This document shows positions 44,124 to 52,667 of a stretch of DNA of 64,000 nt, in pieces. The position numbers and the translations under genes are program-made. The notes below the pieces were generated by a model that was not told the DNA's origin, made no database searches, and was given only the letters and a program-made list of their open reading frames with translations. The stretch's first letter is position 1. The number at the start of each line of letters is the position of its first letter. The DNA comes from Halomontanus rarus (GTDB lineage: Archaea > Halobacteriota > Halobacteria > Halobacteriales > Natrialbaceae). The stretch covers positions 682,001-746,000 of the forward strand of contig NZ_CP071598.1 in assembly GCF_017357405.1 (NCBI RefSeq), read 5' to 3'.

Positions 44124-45827
44124 CTACGACTCGAGCAGTTCTAGCACGTTCTCGCTGCGAACGCGATCTTTCTCCTCCTCGCCGACCGGGAGGTGTTTCG
44201 TGTAGTTGTAGGTGGACTCGAACGTCTTGAACGGCAGTTGCGGACCCATCACGAGGTGATCGACGCCGATCTCGTCGGCGATCTGCCGGCCCTGGGTCTG
44301 GGTCCAGTAACAGAACAGGTCGTCGACGACGAGCAGCGTCTTCCCCGTCCGAACCGTGTTGTTGAGCCAGACGTCCTGTCGGTCGACGGTCGTCGTCTCC
44401 CGGATAATTCGAGCGCCCGAGGACCACGCGCCGGCGACGATCACGTCGGTCTCGGGGACCGCCAGCAGGAGGTCGATCACGTCGTCGATCTTCCCCTCGT
44501 TCTCGCGCCAGTGGTTCGCCTGCCCCATCCCGTCGAAGTGACGGAGGAACACGCGCGGGTGGCGGCCGCGCTGGTCCTCGAGAGCCGGCACGAGCATCGC
44601 CGGGACCTCGAGGTCGGCGCAGGCGCGGAGCAACTCCTTCGCCTCGGGCGCGTCGATCTCGTAGTCGTGGTAGGCGGGTAACAGCCGAACGCCCTGCATG
44701 TCGAGGGTCTCGACGCAGTGGCGGAGGTCGTCCTCCCAGCCGGGAAACGTCGGGTCGATCGTCGCGAACGGGACGAGGCGGTCCTCGTAGCCCGCGATGT
44801 CGTCGAGGAGTTCGCGATTGCCGTGCTGTGGGTTCCGGTAGAAGACCGAGCCGAGCGAGGAGACGATCGCCCGGTCGACGCCCTTGCGATCCATCGTCTC
44901 GATCAACTCCTCGGCGGAGGAGTCGAACGGATAAAACGGCCACTGCCCCACGTAGGCGTTGGCGTCGACGATGTACTCTTCCCGGGGTTCCTCGAGCGAT
45001 TCGAACCGTTTTCGTGCCGCCTCGATTCGGGATTCGCGCTCGTCGGGCTCGAGTCGGTTCTCGACGCCGTCGTGGAGTAGGTGTTCGAAGTTGTACGCGA
45101 TTTTCGCCTTGTCTTCGGCCGGGATATCCGCGCCGTCGAGTTTCCCCGCGCACACCGAGAGCCAGGTGTCGGTCCCGAAGAGGAGGCGGTCGACGCCGAG
45201 GGTTTCGGCGGCGAGTTCGATCTGGCCGACCTCGCAGTTGCTCCCGCTGAGGTCGAGATAGACGTTGTCGTGGTCGGCGATGTTCCTGATGCGGTGCTCC
45301 CAGTTACCGCCGGCGCTGATGTGCGCCGAGATCAGTTTCAGGTCGGGGTACCGGCTCGCGAGTTCGGCGACGTCCTCCGACCGCGCCTCGCTCGGGCGCT
45401 CGGTCGGGTACGGCTCCTCGTTTTGCATCACGTGGGCGATGATCGGGACGTCCATGTCGACGGCCGCCTCGGCGATCGGCGCGAACTCGGGATCGGTGAT
45501 GTTGACCTCGGTCCCGACGAAGTGGTGTTTGAATCCCACGAGCCCGTCCTCCTCGACGGCCCGGCGGAATTCCGCGACGGCGTCGTCTCCCCACTCGGGA
45601 TGGGCGCGCGCCCACCCGTAGAAGAGATCGGGGTGTTCGTCGGTGAACGCGGCGACGTCCTCGTTGTGTTCTCGACACTCCTCGAGGGACTCCCCGAGCT
45701 CTCCGATGAGACACGTTCGGTCGATACCGAGAGCGTCCGCCTCCCGACGGAACTGTTCGGCGCGTTGGGCTCGCCGCTCCGGCGTCGAAACGTCCTGCGT
45801 CCAGACGTGAAAATGGCAATCGATCAT
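44124..45827 (-). CDS. Tandem-domain amidohydrolase, copy 3
   Basis: A 567-residue protein starting MIDCHFHVWTQDVSTPERRA. Domain 1 keeps His-x-His, PIIAHVMQN, LISAHISAGG and LLFGTDTW. Domain 2 starts YIVDANAYVGQWPFYPFD and ends VMGPQLPFKTF in place of GTD, so its metal site is incomplete as in the other copies. It is closest to copy 2 at 8148. A start five codons upstream (45842) is possible, but TATA GCTATAAGT (45856-45864, minus strand) fits 45827. It lies beside the oxidoreductase at 46005 on the same strand. Confidence 0.85.
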   Translation of the reverse strand: MIDCHFHVWTQDVSTPERRAQRAEQFRREADALGIDRTCLIGELGESLEECREHNEDVAAFTDEHPDLFYGWARAHPEWGDDAVAEFRRAVEEDGLVGFKHHFVGTEVNITDPEFAPIAEAAVDMDVPIIAHVMQNEEPYPTERPSEARSEDVAELASRYPDLKLISAHISAGGNWEHRIRNIADHDNVYLDLSGSNCEVGQIELAAETLGVDRLLFGTDTWLSVCAGKLDGADIPAEDKAKIAYNFEHLLHDGVENRLEPDERESRIEAARKRFESLEEPREEYIVDANAYVGQWPFYPFDSSAEELIETMDRKGVDRAIVSSLGSVFYRNPQHGNRELLDDIAGYEDRLVPFATIDPTFPGWEDDLRHCVETLDMQGVRLLPAYHDYEIDAPEAKELLRACADLEVPAMLVPALEDQRGRHPRVFLRHFDGMGQANHWRENEGKIDDVIDLLLAVPETDVIVAGAWSSGARIIRETTTVDRQDVWLNNTVRTGKTLLVVDDLFCYWTQTQGRQIADEIGVDHLVMGPQLPFKTFESTYNYTKHLPVGEEEKDRVRSENVLELLES

Positions 45828-46004
45828 GCGATGAATTGCCAATGATCGACGGCGGACTTATAGCTTGTGCGATGGACGTCCCGAACCGGTACTGCCGGCC
45901 GGCGAGCGCGTGCGACGCGGTCGCTCGAGCGGGGGAGTCGATTCGACAGTCCGGAAATTCCGAAACGGATCCGGCGTCGCGAACGGAACCGAGATCGAAC
46001 CGTA

Positions 46005-46895
46005 TCAGTAGTACGGCCGATACTCTTCGAGGAATGCCGCTCCGTCGACGGCGTACTCGGAGAGGACCCGACACTCCGGAGTGATCGGTCGGTCGTGTTC
46101 GAGGGCCGCGACGACGCCGAGGAGGAGTGCCGCGGCGTCGAACACACGCTCGCTCGGGTCGATCTCCCCGGCGACTACGTCGAGGACGGTTTCGATGTAC
46201 GCCCGGTACATGTCGGTCATGTCGGCCGGCGTGCTGCCGACGTCGACGGCGGTCGTCCGGTTTCCGATGCTGAGAAACGAGAACTGGTTCTCGTCTTCCG
46301 GACTGTCGAGTCGAAGGGTGGCGTACGTACCGTCGGTGAAGACCACGTTGACGGTCTGCCCGGGATCGTCGGCCGGCGAGACGCACGCCCACGGGGAGTC
46401 GACGATGCGACAGACGGTGTCGACGAGGTGGACACCGTAGTAGAACGGATCGTCGTAGCCGACGCAGTACAGCGTCCGGTCGTCGGACTCGAGATCGGCC
46501 GACCGAACCGCGGAGTGGTACGGCACCGCCGACCCGCCGAAAAAGGGCGTCCCGCCCGCGGCCGCCTCGAGTTCGCGAATATCCGCGAGATTCCCCGCGA
46601 TCGGTTTGTCGATCACCGTCGGTACCCCGCGCTCGAGAAACGGAACGGCGAGTTCGCGATGCGTGTCCCAGTCGACGGTGAGAATCATCACGGCGTCGAC
46701 GCGGTCGGCCATCTCGAGCGGTTCGTCGTACCGGTTCGCGCCGTGAGTGTCGCAGTATTCCTCCGTATACGATTCACTTCGAACGGCTCCCCCGTCCCAC
46801 ACCGCAGTGAGACTCGTAGACGGGTGTCCAGCCAGCGTGTCGGCGAACGCCTCGGCGTGACTGGTATCCAACCCAACGATTCCGATATCGACCAT
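46005..46895 (-). CDS. Gfo/Idh/MocA-family oxidoreductase, partner of amidohydrolase copy 3
   Basis: A 296-residue protein starting MVDIGIVGLDTSHAEAFADT. It parallels the protein at 5257 throughout: PTVIDKPIAGNLADI, GGSAVPYHSA, YCVGYDDPFYYGVHLV and VSPADDPGQTVNVVF. AAGTATAAGT (46921-46930, minus strand) is a TATA box 26-35 bases before the ATG. It is 177 bases upstream of amidohydrolase copy 3. This is the last recognisable gene of the catabolic island. Confidence 0.85.
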   Translation of the reverse strand: MVDIGIVGLDTSHAEAFADTLAGHPSTSLTAVWDGGAVRSESYTEEYCDTHGANRYDEPLEMADRVDAVMILTVDWDTHRELAVPFLERGVPTVIDKPIAGNLADIRELEAAAGGTPFFGGSAVPYHSAVRSADLESDDRTLYCVGYDDPFYYGVHLVDTVCRIVDSPWACVSPADDPGQTVNVVFTDGTYATLRLDSPEDENQFSFLSIGNRTTAVDVGSTPADMTDMYRAYIETVLDVVAGEIDPSERVFDAAALLLGVVAALEHDRPITPECRVLSEYAVDGAAFLEEYRPYY

Positions 46896-47608
46896 CTACT
46901 GCTCAGTCACTCCTTCGGACACTTATACTTTGACCAACATCGGGTGCGAGCGCGCTTGTGTCCCTCGTAAGCAGACAATCGTACAGTTGCGTGTCGGAAA
47001 ACGCGTGAGCGGAACCCACGTATAAGGGTCCCACACATACACACTCGCCAGTTGACGCATTCGAATACTTGACTCGCCGTCCGGACAGTAGTCGACGTTT
47101 CCTCTGGGGAAACGACGTGGGACGGTTCGTCGCTCGAACGACACCTCGAGATGACGGTTCGAAGAAGTGGGTACGCTGCATATGGTTAAGTTTCACTGAA
47201 TAACCCCACACATTTAAGATGCCACGGCGTCGATCGTCATGCATCCTCGTTTGAGGATAGCAAACGCAGGACGGATCACCATCTTCCGTGACGAGTCCGA
47301 CCGAGTCAGTCGTCGATCGGTGACCGGAGAGAGCATGCTGGCGCTCGGTCGAGTTCTCGGACCTCGGGGAGTACCGTTCGGTGGCGCCTCTCGAGACGAT
47401 TCCGTCGGGGTATAACCGCCGTCCCCTGAAAGCGTACACTCGACCGATTTCGGTCGTGATCGGCGGATCCGAAGGCCAGAGTTGTGGTAATCGATACCCC
47501 ACTGTGAGTCGAGGAACCCCAACCTCGTTTTGTGCTGATAAACGCGATAGACGCGAACGGTCCCAGAGAAGTCAAAGTTTTTATCGCCGATAGACCCATA
47601 TACTATCG
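46896..47608. other. About 700 bases without a supported gene, boundary of the island
   Basis: It contains the TATA box of the 46005 gene at its left end and, at 47577-47587, AGTTTTTATCG about 25 bases before rdfA as a likely TATA box. CACATACACACTC near 47031-47043 is a simple dinucleotide-like run. The frames present are basic and match no family. Confidence 0.45.
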
Positions 47609-48235
47609 ATGAAACGGCAGCAGAGAGAGGGTGAATCGTGCGGATGCAAGGTGGGGAGAATGATCTATTCGTACGAGCTTACGGGCTCGAACCAGCAGCT
47701 GATCGAGTGGTGGACAGCAGACGATGCCAAAGAGAGCCTCCGCGACATCGCCGACTACTTCAACCAGAATTTGCTTCGTGCGGAACTACAACGCAACGGA
47801 TACAGCCCGCTCGACGGAGAAATTGCGAACATCTACCGACTCCTGACCGACGACGGCGTCAGTCGCGGCATGGAAACACAGACGCGAAAGCGACTCGAGC
47901 GCCAAGGGCTCGACGTCGAGTCGCTAACAGACGACTTCGTCTCCTACCAGTCGATCTATCGACACCTGAACGAGTGTCTAGATACGGAGTACGTCGAAGA
48001 GACGCAGTCGGTCGAGACCAGACGACAGACCGGCAAAGAACGTATTTTCGCCCTCGAGAACCGGACCGAAACCGTGACGGTCGATACGCTGTCTCAGTTG
48101 GTCGATCACGATGCACTCGCGCTCGAAGAGTTCGACGTTCTCGTCGACGTATCAGTAACGTGTCTCCACTGCCATCGCCAGCACACCATCGACGAACTGA
48201 TCGAGAACGAAGGGTGTCAGTGCCGCCAGTCGTAA
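47609..48235 (+). CDS. rdfA: Rod-determining factor RdfA homologue
   Basis: A 208-residue protein starting MKRQQREGESCGCKVGRMIY. The pattern CGCKVGR, SLRDIADYFNQNLL, SPLDGEIANIYRLLTDDGVS and TQTRKRLERQGLDVESLTDD is that of haloarchaeal RdfA, a factor known from Haloferax volcanii to be needed for rod-cell formation. The C-terminus has a CLHCHRQHTIDE...CQCRQS cysteine set that may bind zinc. It is a soluble, probably DNA- or partner-binding protein. Multiple rdfA paralogues per genome are common, so this one's exact role is open. Confidence 0.8.
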   Translation: MKRQQREGESCGCKVGRMIYSYELTGSNQQLIEWWTADDAKESLRDIADYFNQNLLRAELQRNGYSPLDGEIANIYRLLTDDGVSRGMETQTRKRLERQGLDVESLTDDFVSYQSIYRHLNECLDTEYVEETQSVETRRQTGKERIFALENRTETVTVDTLSQLVDHDALALEEFDVLVDVSVTCLHCHRQHTIDELIENEGCQCRQS

Positions 48236-49134
48236 CTTCTGTAACGACCATAGTATTGTTACAATGAACGAACCGTCCGATTCGATCGTCGAACCGAATG
48301 TAACAGCCATACACCTGTTACAAGAGGGTGCGGTAAGTCAGGCGACTGACGACACGGGGGGATAGCAGAGCCGAAGCGGCCGACCCGACTACTGGTGGTT
48401 AAGGTCAGTAGAGTTTCGAGTACCACGTCGTCGTCTCTTCCGAAGAGCAAACCATCTCTAATTCAGATTGTTATTGGATGATACCATATTTTTGATATTC
48501 GATCGAGAGACGATGGGGATATTTATGAAGGAGACGTATGTCTGGAGGTAGAGCTAATTAGGTACTGAATTCGTAGTAATACGAGAGAATACAGAGGACA
48601 GTAGTAGCTCGATCTCGGTAAGGAGTAGTATACGTCGATCAGATCTACAGTTCGAAATATATCGGGAATAATTGCAAACTAGTCCCATGAACGTCCAATA
48701 GATGGTTCTATATCGGATGGATAGAGTAGTAAAGAGAAGATTAGCCGTCAAACAGTCACAACTACACTTGGAGTCGAGTTCGAGTAGAGTGATAATGAAT
48801 AAATTATCATATTATCCATTCATATTGGTACTCTATCTATAGTTACGGTAACAGAACTGTCTCGAGGTATCGCAGTCTTCCAACCTGCACTCGAGACGAG
48901 TACACTGAGCGTACGGACGATCCGACCGCAGGATAATGTGAATTTTCTGAGTGAAGTTGCTGAAGCCGCTACTGGACGCAGGTGGTATACGCGGTCGATC
49001 ACGACGCCACGGCCGGTAACGCGAACGAAAACGGCCGGGACGTTGCACGGTGTTTCGAGAGCGAGAGAACACAGTTGCGACCGGAAAGAGAGGGAGAATC
49101 CAGCGGAGAGGTCGTCGAAAGAGAGCGGTCCAAG
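48236..49134. other. AT-rich non-coding stretch beside orc1
   Basis: About 900 bases, clearly richer in A and T than the surroundings (for example 48466-48540 and 48780-48845). No frame here resembles a known protein. A frame running into the orc1 3' end from 48982 is hydrophilic and not convincing. It may hold degenerate sequence or part of the replication locus. Confidence 0.5.
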
Positions 49135-50406
49135 TTACGGCAAATTGTCGAGTCGACTATCCCGAAGGACCGATTTCAACACGATATCCGTATCCTGCAC
49201 GAGTCGATGTTCGAGGTAGCTTCCCTGCCCCCGACCGCCGCCGGTTCGCGTCGACTCGACGACGCCGAGGAAGGCCTGTTCTTTGAGCAACTCGTACACG
49301 CGGTGCTCGCTGAGAACGCTCGCCTCGAGGCGTTCGGTAGTCCGTTTGTATCGCTCGTAAATCCGACTGGTCGAAAACTCGTCTTCGGCGTGTTCCTCGG
49401 TGAGCATCGCCAGCGAGTACAGAATGAACTTGACCTGCGTCGTCGACCCGCGAAGCAGTTCCTCGAACCGGTCGATCTCCGCCCACTCCTGTGCGTCGCG
49501 GACGTGTTTCTCCTGGACTAGGTCGGCGCCCTGGCGTTCGGCGAGCTCGCCGGCGTGACGGAGGATCTCGATGGCTTTCCGCGCGTCACCGTGTTCCTGC
49601 GCCGCGAACGCTGCAGTGAGCGGAATGACGTCCTCGGTGAGTACATCGTCGCGAAACGCGTCACGACGATGGTTCATGATCTCGCGTAGCTGATTTGCGT
49701 CGTAAGGCTGGAAAACGAACTCCTCCTCGCGAAGGCTGCTTTTGACCCGCTCGTTGAGTTCGTCACGATACTCGATCTTGTTACTGATCGCGATAATCCC
49801 GAGGTGACAGTCGGCCTTTCCGGACTCGCGTGCGCGTGAGAGTTGCATGAGAACGTCGTCGTCCTCGAGGCGATCGACTTCGTCGAGGACGATGATGACC
49901 GCGTCGTACACCCCGTCGAGGATCTCCCAGAGGTAATCGTAGTACTCACCGCTACCGATACCGGACCGGGGGATATCGAATCCGGTGTTCGCGCTTTCGT
50001 TGAGCGATCGCGTAATCGACCGTGCGACGCGAGTCTGGGTGTTGTGTTGTGCACAGTCGACGTACACCGTCCCGACGGCGACGCCCTGTGCTTCGGCTGC
50101 TCGACGCGCCCGCTCTGTTACGTGCTGGGCGACGAGAGATTTTCCGGTCCCCGTCTTGCCGTAGATCATCGTATTGTTCGGCGGTTGCTGTTGGACGATC
50201 GGACGAAGCTCCGTCGCTACGGCTTCGATCTCCTCGTCGCGGCCGACGATCCGTGTGCTCTCCGGGACGTGGCCGACCTTCAGCAACTCCTTTCGGGTGA
50301 AAATGTGTCCGTGCGAGGTATCCTCGTCGAAGTTGAACAGCGGATCTTCGGACGGATCCTCGAGTCGTTCGTCGAAGTCGGAGAGCTGAGTCGACTCGTC
50401 GGCCAT
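49135..50406 (-). CDS. orc1: Orc1/Cdc6 replication initiator
   Basis: A 423-residue protein. Walker A is GKTGTGKS (residues 83-90), Walker B VIIVLDEVDRLEDDD, sensor 1 IIAISNKIEYRDELNERVKS, and the arginine-rich sensor 2 region lies near HGDARKAIEILRHAGELAE. The C-terminal winged helix (after about 330) ends GSYLEHRLVQDTDIVLKSVL. It binds origin recognition boxes and opens the origin. It is transcribed away from the box-bearing intergenic region, the usual arrangement. GTACTTATG at about 50432 is a possible TATA box (minus strand CATAAGTAC). Confidence 0.93.
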   Translation of the reverse strand: MADESTQLSDFDERLEDPSEDPLFNFDEDTSHGHIFTRKELLKVGHVPESTRIVGRDEEIEAVATELRPIVQQQPPNNTMIYGKTGTGKSLVAQHVTERARRAAEAQGVAVGTVYVDCAQHNTQTRVARSITRSLNESANTGFDIPRSGIGSGEYYDYLWEILDGVYDAVIIVLDEVDRLEDDDVLMQLSRARESGKADCHLGIIAISNKIEYRDELNERVKSSLREEEFVFQPYDANQLREIMNHRRDAFRDDVLTEDVIPLTAAFAAQEHGDARKAIEILRHAGELAERQGADLVQEKHVRDAQEWAEIDRFEELLRGSTTQVKFILYSLAMLTEEHAEDEFSTSRIYERYKRTTERLEASVLSEHRVYELLKEQAFLGVVESTRTGGGRGQGSYLEHRLVQDTDIVLKSVLRDSRLDNLP

Positions 50407-50769
50407 GTATACACTATCAACACGCTTCCAGTACTTATGTTTGTTCTTCCCCGACCAGAGTGTATTTCATCCGTAAAAGGGATTCAGAACCGCCCTCGAG
50501 TCGATATCAGATCGGTGTGCTATCGACCGCGAACAAAGTGTATCGGAGGGAGCGTGTTCTCGGTTCCGTCCCACGGAAGACTATCGCGCGATCCCGAATC
50601 TTCGACTGGAGAGACGAGAGTGAGAACAGTCCGACGAGCAGTGTATCGACAATCCCGCCCTCGAGGGGCCGAACGAACACAGAGTCCCGTGTGAAGGGAA
50701 CACCGTGCGAAAGGAGAGAGTGGAAAGTACCACGTTGGGTGTAAGTGTGACCGACCCGTGGAACTCTCG

Positions 50770-51725
50770 TTGTATACTTTAGACGCGAGTTCGGGCGATA
50801 CTATTCGACGCTGAACTCCTCCCCTTCGAGTCGGAGGTGGACTCTATACACCCCTCATCCAAAGTGAAAACGAACGGGAGGAAAACGGTGGTACACCCCT
50901 CATCCAGAGTGTAACTGTCTGATCGGAGATGAAAGACGAGTGACTCCCACCCCTGGTCCAGAGTGTAACGAGGTCGCGTATGAAAGGCGATCACGTTCTT
51001 TCAACCTGTAAAACGGTGAGCCGAAGGTGACCAGTGATCGTGACCTGTACCGGCACTACTCGTCGTCAAGCCCGAGTATCCGTCGGTGCCCGTGTTGGGC
51101 ACTGATCGATAGTATAATGATTACGATGCAGGCCCACACCCCTCGTCAAGAGTGTAACAGCGACGAAGCGACGGGCTTTGAATTTACCTTCTCGAGTGTG
51201 GTCGACGCGATGGGATTGGACCGTCGTCGATAGACACACACCCCTGATCAAGAGTGTATTCCAGTGAGAGAAGGGGCCGGAAACGAGCGAGATGGAGCCG
51301 AGACCGGACGACAATTTGGCGGATTCATTGGAAGGAGAAGCGTTGACTGTCCGTTAGAAGTGCTGACTATCCATTAGAAGCTATCTAATCGTTCGATCTT
51401 TCGTCTGGTCCAGCTTCCCCCTAGACACTCCACCCTAGAATCTAACACTAACCTAGTGGTTTTATAACTATTGCAGACCAAAAGTTAACCAAGTGCATTT
51501 TAAGCGACTAGGAGGACGAAGGCGGCATTCGTCCGGTCACTGTCGAACTGCAACTGTAATAAATCGATCATTCGCATCTCTTTTTCGGCGGATATCTAAC
51601 GTATTAGCTGATCTACTGGTCTAATTCGTCTTTCCTCGAGTGTCCCAAACCCCCGTTTCAACTGCAACCGCTCGCACCTTCGGACCAATACACTCTGGAC
51701 GAGGGGTGTGTGTGTTCTTTTCTTG
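50770..51725. other. Replication origin with origin recognition boxes
   Basis: Five boxes of the form ACACCCCTC-TC-AGAGTGTAAC lie at 50848-50866, 50893-50915, 50946-50969, 51136-51158 and 51236-51262. One inverted box (ACACTCTGGACGAGGGGTG) lies at 51690-51708. Each has a run of four or more C/G bases and a GTGTA core, as in haloarchaeal boxes bound by the adjacent Orc1. Between the two orientations, 51381-51640 is AT-rich and is the likely duplex-unwinding element. A 20-base-period direct repeat (TGACTGTCCGTTAGAAG and TGACTATCCATTAGAAG) lies at 51344-51380. Confidence 0.88.
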
Positions 51726-52008
51726 TATTCACAGTGTCCCGATCATCGGACGGTCATTCGATGATACGAATTACCCTCGTTCACACTGTTGGTGCTTCGC
51801 TCTCCGTCGTCGCCTGGCACTCGCGTGACCTCACCAGCACAGAACACCGATGCCAAAACAGTATCCGACACTCGAGAACCAGAACCAACATCAGAACCCG
51901 TTTAACATATCGTTTGTATCCGGTAAGATCAGCTAATCGTCTCTCCGTCTCCCCAAATATTTTAGTGACCACACTTATCCCTGCAATATCCCACTCTAGT
52001 CCTATTCA
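51726..52008. promoter_or_regulatory. Non-coding right flank of the origin
   Basis: Lower-GC sequence between the inverted box and the response-regulator gene. ACACTTATCC near 51970 is a possible TATA-like motif, but its spacing to the ATG at 52009 is somewhat long. No gene seen. Confidence 0.4.
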
Positions 52009-52458
52009 ATGGCCGTACCTCGCCAGCGAAATATAAATATACTAGTAGTCGAACCCGATTCCGACGATGCACAGATATTTCGAGACTCCTTTCGTGACAG
52101 CGAATCCGTCAACAGTGTTTACGTCACTTCGGATGGGGACGACGCGCTAGATTTCGTTTATCAACGTGGTGATCACGACACGGTTTCTCGGCCGAATTTC
52201 GTCGTTCTCGATCCACGACTGCCACAGTCGGAGTCCAGCGGCTACGATGTCCTTTCCGAACTCAAATCGGAACCCAAACTGCGTCAGATTCCCGTCATCG
52301 TCCTCACGAGTTCGGATACGGAAGCGGACTTGTTGCGATCGTATACGCTTCACGCGAACGCGTATCTCCGGAAACCCGACGACCCGGAGTCGTTCGCAAA
52401 TCTCGTCGATTCGCTCAAACGGTTCTGGCTATCCGCCGTCAGGTTGCCACCTTCCTGA
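52009..52458 (+). CDS. Single-domain response regulator receiver protein
   Basis: A 149-residue protein with one REC domain and no output domain. The acidic pair is in VVEPDSDD (Glu15, Asp17), the phospho-acceptor is Asp68 (FVVLDPRLP), the Thr is in VIVLTSSD and the conserved lysine is Lys122 (AYLRKPDD). It resembles the Rcp1-like receivers common in haloarchaea, which pass a phosphate from a histidine kinase to a partner. No kinase gene is nearby. It follows the origin on the right side. Confidence 0.88.
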   Translation: MAVPRQRNINILVVEPDSDDAQIFRDSFRDSESVNSVYVTSDGDDALDFVYQRGDHDTVSRPNFVVLDPRLPQSESSGYDVLSELKSEPKLRQIPVIVLTSSDTEADLLRSYTLHANAYLRKPDDPESFANLVDSLKRFWLSAVRLPPS

Positions 52459-52667
52459 ACTCGTTCACTCGAACACTGTCAATGCCGATGGACCCGCTCG
52501 TCTCTCGAGCGGCCTCGAAAGCGAACCCGGAAAGCCCCGTTTATTGCGCTCGAGTACGTACCTCCGCTAATGAGACGACGATCGATCGGGGACGGCAGTC
52601 TGGGGCAGACCCGATGGGTTTTCCGGTCACTGATGGTGGTCGATTCGGTCAGTACTGGTGATCGGCT
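52459..52667. other. Short intergenic region
   Basis: About 200 bases between the receiver protein and the P-type ATPase. No clear promoter could be assigned. Confidence 0.3.

Noticed and set aside
46903..47502. 199-codon minus-strand frame between the island and rdfA
   Set aside because: It would cover the TATA box of the 46005 gene, and its composition is random-like.
48982..49521. Plus-strand frame running into orc1
   Set aside because: More than half is antisense to orc1 and the rest shows no recognisable domain.
50848..51262. CRISPR-like or phage repeat interpretation of the CACCCCTC repeats
   Set aside because: Spacing is irregular, orientation is mixed, and the neighbour is orc1, so origin recognition boxes explain them better.
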